IMG/VR virus record: IMGVR_UViG_3300028844_001804
Location: 1 to 28,468 of that record
Source: a virus
Length of the DNA: 28,468 nt
Reading direction: 5' to 3' (one strand)
Positions 7,459-16,343 of the stretch are shown one piece after another (the first letter of the stretch is position 1; each line of letters starts with the position of its first letter). The notes under the pieces were generated by a model, which saw nothing but the letters and a program-made list of their open reading frames with translations, did not search any database and was not told where the DNA came from. A program made the translations under genes and the position numbers.

Positions 7459-8254
7459 CGAAGAACACTCGACACCGGACACTAAGAAACCAGAAGCAGG
7501 TTATTCTTTATTTGTAGCAACACCCGTACATAGTGAATGCTCTATTCATTATGCACAAGCTTTATTAAATTTACAAAAATATTGTTTTAAAAAAAATGTA
7601 AAACTATGGTTTCAAATAATGAAATCTTCATTAGTTACTCAAGGAAGAAACATGTGTGTAAGTGCATTTTTACAACAAAAAGATGCTACTCATTTATTAT
7701 TTGTTGATTCAGATATTTCTTTTAACGAAGCTGCTCCAGAAAGATTAGTGGCTTGCGATAAAGATGTTATTTCTATTCCATATCCTTTAAAAGATATTAA
7801 TTGGGACAAAGGAATGCATATGATTAAAGAGGGTAAAATTAAAAAAGCTAAAGATTTAAGAAACAAAGGTTTTTATAGATACCCAATGAAGGTAGAAAAT
7901 AATGATGCTATTAAAATTAAAGATGGAGTTATTAAAGTAGAACATTCTCCAACAGGATTTATGTTAATTAAAAGAGAAGTAATTCTTAAAATGATAAAAG
8001 CTTATCCAGAAATGAGGATTGATCAAGACCAAATTATTAATGGTAAAAATGAAAAACTACCTGATTTTTGGAACTTCTTTGATACTCAATTTGACCCTGT
8101 CAAACATACCTACACAGGAGAAGACTTTGCTTTTTGCCAAAGATGGAAAGACATTGGAGGCGAATGTCATGCTTGGATTATGGATCACATTACTCATATT
8201 GGAGAACATCAATATACTGGTCGTTTTGCCGATGAGTTGATAAAGACTGACTAA
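7427..8254 (+). CDS. GT-A-like glycosyltransferase
   Basis: A 275-aa protein. The strand SLFVATPVHSEC (about 27-38), QGRNMCVSAFL, then LLFVDSDISFN with the D94-S95-D96 metal/nucleotide-binding DxD, and TGEDFAFCQRW (G231-E232-D233) near the C-terminus match GT-A glycosyltransferases found in large marine phages. H265-region (THIGEHQYTG) could be a late metal ligand. The start has a good ribosome site (AAGGAG, 3 nt before ATG) inside the upstream glycosyltransferase, so the two are translationally coupled and probably act on one glycan. Donor and acceptor unknown. Confidence 0.85.
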   Translation: MIQNHEPIWFNEEHSTPDTKKPEAGYSLFVATPVHSECSIHYAQALLNLQKYCFKKNVKLWFQIMKSSLVTQGRNMCVSAFLQQKDATHLLFVDSDISFNEAAPERLVACDKDVISIPYPLKDINWDKGMHMIKEGKIKKAKDLRNKGFYRYPMKVENNDAIKIKDGVIKVEHSPTGFMLIKREVILKMIKAYPEMRIDQDQIINGKNEKLPDFWNFFDTQFDPVKHTYTGEDFAFCQRWKDIGGECHAWIMDHITHIGEHQYTGRFADELIKTD

Positions 8255-8265
8255 AATGGTAGAAT
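8237..8265 (+). promoter_or_regulatory. Promoter of the internal virion protein operon
   Basis: TTGATA (8237-8242, 5 of 6), a 17-nt spacer and TAGAAT (8260-8265, 5 of 6). The -35 lies in the end of the upstream glycosyltransferase gene. The expected start, near 8272, falls inside a perfect 16-bp palindrome. A ribosome site (AGGAG, 8299-8303) precedes the TTG start at 8310. Confidence 0.6.
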
Positions 8266-8268
8266 TTG

Positions 8269-8284
8269 TAAGTTATATAACTTA
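8269..8284. repeat. Perfect 16-bp palindrome TAAGTTATATAACTTA
   Basis: Two perfect 8-bp half sites lie 3 nt downstream of a predicted -10 box, across the expected transcription start. There is no loop and no following T-run, so it does not look like a terminator; an operator for a dimeric regulator is the natural reading. The regulator is not identified. Confidence 0.6.
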
Positions 8285-8309
8285 TAAAATTTAGGAACAG
8301 GAGCTAAAA

Positions 8310-9272
8310 TTGGATCCATTTACAATGGCTTTGGCCACATTCGGTGTACAAAAATTAAGAGGTAAATCTACTAAAAGATCTTTCAGAGATGCTATGATGA
8401 TAGGAGGCTTAGGTCAACTAGGCGGAATGACTGCAGCAGGACAAAATGCAGGTCTTACATCTTTTGGATCAGGAGCAGGACAAATTTCAAGTTTAGGACA
8501 AACTGGAGCAATGCAAGGACTAAATACTTTATTTAATCCAATGAAGGCATCAGGGGCAATACCTAACATGGGTGATCCTGCAGCTAATGTTGCAACAGGG
8601 GGAGTTCAATCTGGCGGTGGAATTATGGAAACTTTAAGAGGTTTCATGCCTAAAACTACTGCAGGACAAATAGCAGCAGCATCTTTTGCACTTCCTTTAC
8701 TATCCGGTGACGATGGTCCTGATAAAATGTATTTACCTATACCTAATCAAAATTATACTAAATATGCTAACTACGGTTTTGGAGCAACTCCAACTGGATT
8801 TCAAACAAGAGATTATGTAACTGGAACAGATTCTCCTTTAGTACAACCTGGAGAATATAAAACAGCAGAAGAAGTTTTAGGTGATGAACCTACTCAAAGT
8901 TTTAAAGCAGTAGAAATGAATACAGGTGGACTTGCTAGTATTGCAAAATTTAACGAAGGTGGAATAGGTCAAGTTCTTCCTTCTAAAATGACTCATGATG
9001 AAAATGATGCTAATAACTATGATAGAGCAAACGGTTTTGTAATGGATGGAACAGGTCATGGAAAAGATCACGAAGATACTATGTTAGCTCAATTAGCTGA
9101 TGGAGAGTTTGTATCTAGATCTCATGCAGTTTTAGGTGCTGGTATTATTGCTGGAGCAAGCCCTAGTGATAAATCAGATCAAAGAAAAAAAGGTGCTAAG
9201 TTTTTTTACGATCAACAAAAACAATTTAAAAGAATTTTTGATTTAATAAATGCAAACAAAACAAAACATTAA
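8310..9272 (+). CDS. Internal virion protein with DGEFV motif
   Basis: A 320-aa protein. The TTG at 8310 is chosen because AGGAG lies 6 nt upstream; the first in-frame ATG is five codons later. Residues about 30-130 are Gly/Ala/Met/Gln-rich with hydrophobic patches (IAAASFALPLL at about 126-136). About residues 205-220 read MNTGGLASIAKFNEGG, and about 240-280 hold GTGHGKDHEDTMLAQLADGEFV, a motif recurring in structural proteins of marine phages, where a DGEFV segment follows a Gly-rich stretch. It ends in a basic helix. It heads an operon of virion-internal proteins. Virion role is likely; molecular role is unknown. Confidence 0.75.
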   Translation: MDPFTMALATFGVQKLRGKSTKRSFRDAMMIGGLGQLGGMTAAGQNAGLTSFGSGAGQISSLGQTGAMQGLNTLFNPMKASGAIPNMGDPAANVATGGVQSGGGIMETLRGFMPKTTAGQIAAASFALPLLSGDDGPDKMYLPIPNQNYTKYANYGFGATPTGFQTRDYVTGTDSPLVQPGEYKTAEEVLGDEPTQSFKAVEMNTGGLASIAKFNEGGIGQVLPSKMTHDENDANNYDRANGFVMDGTGHGKDHEDTMLAQLADGEFVSRSHAVLGAGIIAGASPSDKSDQRKKGAKFFYDQQKQFKRIFDLINANKTKH

Positions 9273-9717
9273 ACCTGTTTCACAACAGGTACAAATTATA
9301 TCTGTACTCCCTGAAGAAATAGATAAATTTTGGGGACTAGTAGAATTTTTAATTGCGGAAGCTCTTAAATATGGCGGATCTTATGCAGATCTTAAAGACA
9401 TAAAAGAAGAGTTAGAAAAAGATAGAATGCAATTATTTGTAATGTTTGGACAAGATGAAGACGGAGAAACTAAAGTATTTGGTTGTTGCACGACTAGAAT
9501 TTTTGTTAATCCAAACTTTAGTGAATTACAAGGATGTATCTGTACTGGAAAGAAATATCAAATGTGGGTAGATCAGTTAGTACATACATTAGAAAATTTT
9601 GCAAAGATTAATAAATGTAAAAGATTAAATATGTTAGGAAGACCAGGGTGGAAAAAATTTGTAGGAAATCATGGTTGGAAAGTAAAACATTATCAATATC
9701 AAAAGGAGATTAATTAA
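9250..9717 (+). CDS. GNAT-like virion-associated protein (T7 gp13-like)
   Basis: A 155-aa protein in another frame that starts inside the previous gene (23-nt overlap). The order helix (EEIDKFWGLVEFLIAEALKY), strand (LFVMFGQ), strand (KVFGCCTTRIFV), helix (WVDQLVHTLENFAK) and strand (RLNMLGRPGWKKFVGNHGWK) matches a degenerate acetyltransferase fold, as in phage T7 gp13 and relatives, which are internal-virion or assembly proteins rather than proven enzymes. GRPGWKKF (about 131-138) replaces the usual acetyl-CoA loop. It probably assists assembly or stability of the larger ejection proteins that follow. Confidence 0.75.
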   Translation: MQTKQNIKPVSQQVQIISVLPEEIDKFWGLVEFLIAEALKYGGSYADLKDIKEELEKDRMQLFVMFGQDEDGETKVFGCCTTRIFVNPNFSELQGCICTGKKYQMWVDQLVHTLENFAKINKCKRLNMLGRPGWKKFVGNHGWKVKHYQYQKEIN

Positions 9718-10629
9718 ATGAGTTTATTTGGCGGCGGAGGTGGTGGCGGCGGTGGATCGCAACCGGACACTACTACACAATATATTAGAGAAGCACCAGG
9801 AATAGAAGAACGAAAAATTGGTTTAATGGATACTGCAGCAGAGCTTGCAAGAACTCCAGTTAATATTCCAACAATTCAAACTCAAGGTTTAGGTGCATTA
9901 GAGCAACAAGGTATTACTCAATCAGGAGTTACAGGTGTTGGTGCTAATACTTTAAACGCAGGTATTGGTTCAGTGTTAGGTGCACAAGGTGCTGCAGCTT
10001 TAGATCCAACTTCTACTCAGTTTCAAAATTATTTTAATCCTTATCAGTCTTTCATTACAGATGAGATTAATAGACAATCTCAAATACAACAAAACCAAAT
10101 AGGCCAAAACGCAGTTATGGGTGGAGCATTTGGTGGTGGACGTGAAGGCGTTCAAAGAGCAGAACTAGGTGGAAGAACTTTATCTGCTATAGGACAAGCT
10201 CAAGGAACTGCTTTCCAAAATGCATTGAATGCGTTTCAGAATAATCAATCTTTACAAGCTCAAACAAATTTACAGGCTGGTTCTCAATTAGGGCAACTTG
10301 GTCAAGCTCAACAAGGTATGGCGCAACAAGACATTAATCAATTGATGGCTGCAGGTGGTTTACAAAGACAACTTGGTCAACAAGCACTAGATGCTCAAAG
10401 ACAAACTGAATTACAAAGAGCTTACGAACCTTATCAAAGAGCAGAGTTTGTTAAAAACATTTACGCTGCAGGTCCTACAACTCAATCAAGTATTACTCAA
10501 ACAACTTCACCTGGAACTAATCCACTTGCTCAAGCGGCAGGTGCTGGACTAGGTGCTTACGCAACTTATTCGGCTTTAAATAGAGCTCCGGCAGTTCAAA
10601 ACGCTGCAACAAATACTGGGAGAGCTTAG
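9718..10629 (+). CDS. Gln/Ala-rich internal virion protein
   Basis: A 303-aa protein with a strong ribosome site (AAGGAG) and the ATG directly after the preceding stop. It begins MSLF and nine Gly, then REAPGIEERKIGLMDTA. Residues about 95-235 are Gln/Ala/Asn-rich helices with heptad character (LNAFQNNQSLQAQTNLQAG, QLGQAQQGMAQQ), interrupted by GGAFGGGREG. The C-terminus has a hydrophobic Gly/Ala segment (LAQAAGAGLGAYATYSAL). Proteins of this make-up are common in marine phages in the ejection-protein block. It may help form a conduit for DNA entry. No enzymatic motif. Confidence 0.75.
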   Translation: MSLFGGGGGGGGGSQPDTTTQYIREAPGIEERKIGLMDTAAELARTPVNIPTIQTQGLGALEQQGITQSGVTGVGANTLNAGIGSVLGAQGAAALDPTSTQFQNYFNPYQSFITDEINRQSQIQQNQIGQNAVMGGAFGGGREGVQRAELGGRTLSAIGQAQGTAFQNALNAFQNNQSLQAQTNLQAGSQLGQLGQAQQGMAQQDINQLMAAGGLQRQLGQQALDAQRQTELQRAYEPYQRAEFVKNIYAAGPTTQSSITQTTSPGTNPLAQAAGAGLGAYATYSALNRAPAVQNAATNTGRA

Positions 10630-10633
10630 CATT

Positions 10634-12838
10634 ATGGATAAAACCTTAATGAGACCTTTGTTTAGGAAGAGAGCTACTCAACTTAGAAAAGTTGATGGTA
10701 AAGCTGTTCCTAAATTTTTTGTTGGGGGAATTATGAGTGCAGGGAATATGATTAGAGCGGCAGCTGCTCCTGCATTTAGATATATAGGAACTAAAATGTC
10801 TGGACCAAAAGTTTCAACTGCATTAGCAGGAGCGGAAGCAGCTGGTGTAGGTTATGGTGTTAATGAAATGGCTCAAGGTTTAAGAGAAGGAGACACTGGA
10901 CAATTTATAGAAGGTGCTGCTTATGCTATACCAGGTGCTGCTTTTTTACCTTCAACTATGAAGAGATCTGGAATCGCAGCTATAAAAGAATTAGGAGAAT
11001 TTGGAGCATCAAAAACAACTCCTGCTGCTAAAGCATTAATAAACAATCCATATAAAACAGCTGGAGGATCTATTGGTGCCGCTTTAGTTGGACAAGGTAT
11101 GCAAGGTCCAGGAAATTTAGCAACAGATATGAGCCAAGTTTCTCCAGAAATTAAATCTATTGAAGAAAGATTAATTTACGAAGAAAAACCAGAATACAAA
11201 CCAGATCCAAAGAAAAAAGTTACAGATAATTTAAAAGATTACAAAGAACAAGTAAAAAATTTTAAACCTAAACCTATTGGTATTATGAATCCTTCAAATC
11301 CAGAAGAAATTCAATTAAATGACGATTTACCTAAAGCAAATAAAATTATATCAATTGCAGAAGAACTTGGATTAGATGTAAATAATCTTGCTTCAGCTGG
11401 AGAAGAAACTTTAAAAAAAATAGCTGAACAAACAGATGTACCTTTACCAGATGTTATGAGATTATCTGGATTTAATAATCAAGATCCAGAACCTATTGCA
11501 CCTACTATACCAGGACAGATTGATCAGGTAACTAATAATATTCCTGGAATGACAGATGATGAAGTAAATAGAATGGTTAAGAATAGACAAAATGAAATTA
11601 AAAAAGCAAATAACCTATCTCCATTAAGTAAAGAATTTGCACAATTTAAAGATCAATTAAATGAAATGACAGGGGGTAGCGGTAATTTAAATAATTTAAT
11701 AGCCATGAAATTTGCAGCAAAATTAATGTCAGGAAAAACTAGACAAAAAGGTTTATCGGGACTTTTAGATATAACTGGACAAGGTTTAGAATCTACTGCT
11801 AATGACTTAATGAATGTAGCTTTAGCTCAAAAAAATCAAGATATGACTTTAGCTCAAGCATTTTTAAAATCTAAAGCTGATGCAGCGAAAGCGGCAAAAG
11901 CTGGACCAGGTTTTGTAGGTGGAGATAAAGTATTTAAAATAGAAGATCCTAAATACCCAGGACAGTTTTACAACGTAAAAGGTATGAGAGGTAAAGATGG
12001 AAGAAATTATGTTTTGAATAGAAACAATGAACCTGAATTAGCTCCTCCAGGAGCAGTTGGATATGAAGTAAAAGAAAACGCAGATAAAATGAATTTATAT
12101 GCAGCTAACTTGGAAGAAAATAAAAGAGGAGCTGAAATGATTGATTTTGTTATTAATGCTCTTCCTGAAGCAGGAACATTTGATGCTGCATTTGGTTTAG
12201 CAAAAGAAGATGTGTTTGGAACTTTCGAACAAGTAACAGGAGCAAACGGAATAACTGGTTCTGATTTTGATGCTGAAATAAAAACTTTAATGAGAAATAA
12301 TGAAGATCAAAAAGTAGCAGATAAATTACTTGAAAACTATGAAAAAGATATGACTGAGGGAGTAGATAAAAGAGCTAAAGAAATGTATAAACAAGCTAAA
12401 AAAGACATGGGTGGAGGATTTTTATCAAGACCTACAGATGCACAACTAGCAACATTTACTAAACTAGCTTTAATTGAACAACGTATGAAATATCTTGTTG
12501 CGAATGCAAACAAATCAGAAGATAGATTAACTCAAAAAGATATTGATAACGCAGCACAGCGTACAGAGATTATTAAATTCTTTGGTTCAGCTAAAACAGT
12601 TAGACAAAACTACGTAAATTTAAAAGAAGAATTTGAAAATAAAGCTCAAGGATTTGCTATGCAATATAGAAGAGCAGGCGGAACAGAATCTTCTATGCAA
12701 TACTTTAAAGAAAATGTACCTGGAGTAGAAAATTTATACACTGAAAAAGAAAAACAATTTTTAGCAAAACAAAAAATACAAAATAAAGAAAATAGAAATG
12801 AAATTTTAAGTACTATACCCATAGCTGGAGGTCAATAA
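10634..12838 (+). CDS. Internal virion / DNA ejection protein, 734 aa
   Basis: The start has GGAGAG upstream, and the final base overlaps the next ATG (TAATG). Residues about 25-160 are rich in Gly/Ala with possible membrane-active helices (FVGGIMSAGNMIRAAAAPAF, GAAYAIPGAAFL, GGSIGAALVGQG). Residues about 170-235 are a charged, Pro/Lys-rich linker; the rest is largely helical and charged with long amphipathic segments. This architecture fits the large ejection proteins of podoviruses, which leave the capsid and cross the envelope with the DNA. I see no transglycosylase or protease motif. Function is inferred from size, order and composition. Confidence 0.7.
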   Translation: MDKTLMRPLFRKRATQLRKVDGKAVPKFFVGGIMSAGNMIRAAAAPAFRYIGTKMSGPKVSTALAGAEAAGVGYGVNEMAQGLREGDTGQFIEGAAYAIPGAAFLPSTMKRSGIAAIKELGEFGASKTTPAAKALINNPYKTAGGSIGAALVGQGMQGPGNLATDMSQVSPEIKSIEERLIYEEKPEYKPDPKKKVTDNLKDYKEQVKNFKPKPIGIMNPSNPEEIQLNDDLPKANKIISIAEELGLDVNNLASAGEETLKKIAEQTDVPLPDVMRLSGFNNQDPEPIAPTIPGQIDQVTNNIPGMTDDEVNRMVKNRQNEIKKANNLSPLSKEFAQFKDQLNEMTGGSGNLNNLIAMKFAAKLMSGKTRQKGLSGLLDITGQGLESTANDLMNVALAQKNQDMTLAQAFLKSKADAAKAAKAGPGFVGGDKVFKIEDPKYPGQFYNVKGMRGKDGRNYVLNRNNEPELAPPGAVGYEVKENADKMNLYAANLEENKRGAEMIDFVINALPEAGTFDAAFGLAKEDVFGTFEQVTGANGITGSDFDAEIKTLMRNNEDQKVADKLLENYEKDMTEGVDKRAKEMYKQAKKDMGGGFLSRPTDAQLATFTKLALIEQRMKYLVANANKSEDRLTQKDIDNAAQRTEIIKFFGSAKTVRQNYVNLKEEFENKAQGFAMQYRRAGGTESSMQYFKENVPGVENLYTEKEKQFLAKQKIQNKENRNEILSTIPIAGGQ

Positions 12839-15800
12839 TGGTTGCTATAAATCAATTACAAAAAGCTATTGATGCAAAACAAATAGATACTCGTTCTTTA
12901 AGTCCAGAACAGTTAGGAGCTTTAGATGATGCATTCAAAACAGGTGAATTAAAAGGATATAATAGCATAGGTGAGTATGAGAAATTAATTGACCTAGGAG
13001 CTATGAGTGTGGCTCAAGGTAAAATGAAAAGATTAAAATCTTTTGAATCAGCTACAGGAGTAGGTAGAGGAGATTTGGTATTAGCTGGAACTTTAGGTTT
13101 TGGAATGCTTCCTTACATGGTGGAAAGAGAAGCTTTGGTAAGTTCTTATGTTAAAAATGGTTTTAAAGATGTTTACGGAATAGATAATAGATACGTAGCA
13201 GGATCAAGTATTTACCAAAAAAGATTATCTAAAATGAGTGAGTTTGCTAAAAAATTAAAAAAAGTACCGGGACCAGTAGGTGCTCCAGTTAGATTATTAG
13301 GTAATACAATTGGAATGTTAGATAACACTGTAGATTTTTTTAAAAAAATACAAAAGTTTGGACCTAGTCCAGCGTTAGCAGTTGAGGCTAAAGCATCTTT
13401 AGGAGCAATAGGAGGAGCAGCCGCAGGAAGTGCTGCATTTGATATGGCTAATTTAGGTTCTGATTTTGTAGGAGCTACTTCAAAAGATTTAGCTGAATTA
13501 ACAGATAGTCAAGAAAGACAATTACCTTTTGTTGAAAGAATGTTTCTTAATGGACTTAGAGCAAGTAGAGATGAAATGTTATGGACAGGTGGCGCCTTAG
13601 GTTTAATAGGATTAGTTAGAAATGCAAAAGGAATGGTTAAGTCTTCATTAGATTTAGATAAAGCTCAAGCAAAAGAAATTGCTGCGGCAGCAGAAAGATC
13701 CGGTCAACCAATTAATATAACTAATTTAATTCCAACAAATACTCCTGGATTAAAAGGAGCTTGGCAAGGTTTTGTAAAAAAATTCTTTACTACTCTTGGG
13801 GTATATCCACTTGTAGGAGGATCTTTAAAAGATTTCAATAGAACTTTTAATGCTAATTTAACTCAAGAACAATTTGTAAATACTATGAATAATTTAGATC
13901 TTCCGCCATCAGTTAATAATAGTATTCTTAACTTTGCAGGAGTAAATCAAATTAAATCTGAATTTAATAATGTTTGGAAAACTATTGATGATGAATATGG
14001 AAGATTTAGAAATCATTATGAGGAATTAGGTAATCCTACTTTCATACCAACTACAAATGTAAGAAATGAAACTAAAGTATTATTAGATAGATTAAAATTA
14101 GAGTATCCAGAAAAATTTGATATATGGGACGGTTTAGAAAAAGGAGCTAAAGAGTTAACAGATGTAGATGATCCAATGGTTCAATACATTAAATATTTAA
14201 ATAGATTAACTGATCCAAATGATTACTACAACAAAGGTGGGTACATTCGATTAAGCGATATGTTAGGTTTATCTAAAATGTTAACTAAAGCATATACAGG
14301 TAGTCAGTTTAAAGTAGTAGATAATGAAGTAATTAGATTTAAAAAAGCTTTTGAAAATGATGTAAACTCATTAGGAGAAGCTGCTAACAGAGATATATTA
14401 AAAGATAAAATATTTAAAGACGAATATGCAACGAAGCTTTCTCAAGAAGGACCCGAAGCAGCAGAAGCTTTTTTAGATAGAAATGTTAATGTAGCAAATT
14501 CAGCTTTAAAACAATTACAAGAAGCTAATGCTTATTACTCTATGGTTTTAAGGCCTTTTGAAAAAGATTCTGTAGCTAGAAAATTAATGGCAGTAGATAG
14601 AAAATTATTTGCTAGTAAGGGTATTGATATGACAGGGATAGAATCTATTGCACCTGATCAAGTTTTTAATAAAGTAATTAAAGGAACTTTAGCTGGAGAT
14701 AGTCCTATTGCGGTTCAACAATTAAAAAGAATATTAGGAGTAACAGATTCTTCATACGATATATTAAAAGCAGATGGGACGATAGATAGAACAGTTAAAA
14801 TACCTATTAGTAAAGAATCACAAGCAGTTTGGGATAGATATGTTAAGAGATGGGTATTTGATTCTTTTAATAACGCAACACTTAATCCTATAGATTTAGA
14901 TAGTTTACCTGCTCAAAAAATTGCTGCAGAAGCTCAAGAAAAAGGTTTTATTAGAAGAAATTTTAATCCTTTAGATGCAGATGCGGAAAAAAGAGTAAGA
15001 GCTAAAACTAGAACTGATGAAATTAGTAATCTAACTCAAGTAGATGCAAGAGTATTTACTGAAGGAGGAACGCTAGCAAATATAGAAGAAGGCTTAGTAC
15101 GTAACCATGATTTTGGAAGTTTAGATATTAATAAATTTATTCAAAATTTAGGTATAGAAAATTCTATGGGTAGAGATAAAATAAGAGTTATATTTGGTGG
15201 AGGAGCCAAAGGAGAAAAAGCTCTTAAAATGTTTGATGACCTTATTGAAGTTAAAAAAGCAGTAGACTCTGTTCCTTCTACAGATCCTGCTAAATTCATT
15301 CAAAGAAGTTTAACTTTAAAAGCAGGGGGCGGCCAAGGAGGTATGACTACTACAGCTGTTACAGGAGCAGTTTTAGGTATAGGAAATACTTTAAAACTTA
15401 TATTGGGAGCTAAGTTATTTGGTGATGTTATTTCAAGTGCAAAAATAGCAGAGAACGTAATGGAGATGAATAAAGCTCAAAGATTTTTATTAAATGCAGA
15501 TGCGGATTCTATTTTCCCTGGAAAAGGTAGAAGACCTTTAACTCCTAAAGTTTATAATGATGCTTTATTAACTTATGGAAGAATGGTTAATAGTTTATTT
15601 GAGGCAAGAGGAGATGAGTTTAGAGTTAATCCTAATAAAATAGATTTTGAAGAAGTTAGACAAAAATTATTATCTTTAGAACCAAGAGTTCCTTCTGCAC
15701 CAGAAACTTATGATTTTGGAACAATGCCTAAGTTTACAAGAGATAGAATTTATCCAGAATATGATGTAAGTAAAAAGTTAAGTGCTGAAATGAGAACAGC

Positions 15801-16119
15801 AGGAGAAGAATACTTAACTGGAGCGTCTATAATGGGAGCTAGTCATGATCAATTTCAAAAAATTATGAACTCTAATCCTATACAACAGGCAGCAGAAGCA
15901 CCTGTTAACACACCTCCAGTAGAGCCGATTACTGCACAATCGACACCGGCTACTATGCCAACGGCCACTCAACCTACAGCAAATCAAGGAGAACAATTTG
16001 CAGCATTGTTTCCTCAAGATACATTAGGACAAGCTTTAGCTAATCGACCACAACAAATGAATCAAGGTGGATTGGTAGAGGATGCTTACAAAGCAGCAGA
16101 TGAGGTTCTAAGTGCCTAA
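12838..16119 (+). CDS. Largest internal virion / ejection protein, 1093 aa
   Basis: A good ribosome site (GGAGGT) and TAATG coupling to the previous gene. Several hydrophobic Gly/Ala segments could be membrane-active: LVLAGTLGFGMLPYMV (about 81-96), ASLGAIGGAAAGSAAF (about 186-201), GGALGLIGLV (about 251-260) and TAVTGAVLGIGNTLKLILGA (about 837-856). The rest is charged helix. A Pro/Thr/Gln-rich linker (about 1020-1065) leads to a C-terminal MNQGGLVEDAYKAADEVLSA. This resembles the largest internal core proteins of T7-like phages in size and placement but no lysozyme motif is evident. A GTG for the next gene lies just inside its end. Confidence 0.75.
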   Translation: MVAINQLQKAIDAKQIDTRSLSPEQLGALDDAFKTGELKGYNSIGEYEKLIDLGAMSVAQGKMKRLKSFESATGVGRGDLVLAGTLGFGMLPYMVEREALVSSYVKNGFKDVYGIDNRYVAGSSIYQKRLSKMSEFAKKLKKVPGPVGAPVRLLGNTIGMLDNTVDFFKKIQKFGPSPALAVEAKASLGAIGGAAAGSAAFDMANLGSDFVGATSKDLAELTDSQERQLPFVERMFLNGLRASRDEMLWTGGALGLIGLVRNAKGMVKSSLDLDKAQAKEIAAAAERSGQPINITNLIPTNTPGLKGAWQGFVKKFFTTLGVYPLVGGSLKDFNRTFNANLTQEQFVNTMNNLDLPPSVNNSILNFAGVNQIKSEFNNVWKTIDDEYGRFRNHYEELGNPTFIPTTNVRNETKVLLDRLKLEYPEKFDIWDGLEKGAKELTDVDDPMVQYIKYLNRLTDPNDYYNKGGYIRLSDMLGLSKMLTKAYTGSQFKVVDNEVIRFKKAFENDVNSLGEAANRDILKDKIFKDEYATKLSQEGPEAAEAFLDRNVNVANSALKQLQEANAYYSMVLRPFEKDSVARKLMAVDRKLFASKGIDMTGIESIAPDQVFNKVIKGTLAGDSPIAVQQLKRILGVTDSSYDILKADGTIDRTVKIPISKESQAVWDRYVKRWVFDSFNNATLNPIDLDSLPAQKIAAEAQEKGFIRRNFNPLDADAEKRVRAKTRTDEISNLTQVDARVFTEGGTLANIEEGLVRNHDFGSLDINKFIQNLGIENSMGRDKIRVIFGGGAKGEKALKMFDDLIEVKKAVDSVPSTDPAKFIQRSLTLKAGGGQGGMTTTAVTGAVLGIGNTLKLILGAKLFGDVISSAKIAENVMEMNKAQRFLLNADADSIFPGKGRRPLTPKVYNDALLTYGRMVNSLFEARGDEFRVNPNKIDFEEVRQKLLSLEPRVPSAPETYDFGTMPKFTRDRIYPEYDVSKKLSAEMRTAGEEYLTGASIMGASHDQFQKIMNSNPIQQAAEAPVNTPPVEPITAQSTPATMPTATQPTANQGEQFAALFPQDTLGQALANRPQQMNQGGLVEDAYKAADEVLSA

Positions 16120-16291
16120 AAGAACTTCAGCTTTAAATAAAATTGAATACCATGAAAAGATTTGCAGATTAATGCAAAAACAAACATTCGAAAAAATTGA
16201 AAAGATAGAAAGCCGTATTAATAGACTAGAGAAGTTTATTATAGGGGGTTTAGGAGCTATACTTTTAGCTGTACTTTCTAACCATATGTAG
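16112..16291 (+). CDS. Small coiled-coil + membrane protein, holin/XhlA-like
   Basis: A GTG start overlaps the end of the 1093-aa gene by 8 nt. The 59-aa product has a basic N-terminus, a coiled coil (QTFEKIEKIESRINRLEKF, about 24-42) and one C-terminal membrane helix (IIGGLGAILLAVLS, about 43-56) ending NHM. A coiled coil followed by one terminal membrane segment is the architecture of XhlA-type lysis proteins and phage holin partners. It lies at the end of the virion block, a usual place for lysis genes. No endolysin is visible nearby. Overlap on a GTG and lack of a strong ribosome site are the weak points. Confidence 0.65.
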   Translation: MPKRTSALNKIEYHEKICRLMQKQTFEKIEKIESRINRLEKFIIGGLGAILLAVLSNHM

Positions 16292-16343
16292 TATTAATAT
16301 GGAATGATATTTACAGAAGAAAATAAAAAACGAAGCTGCTTCT

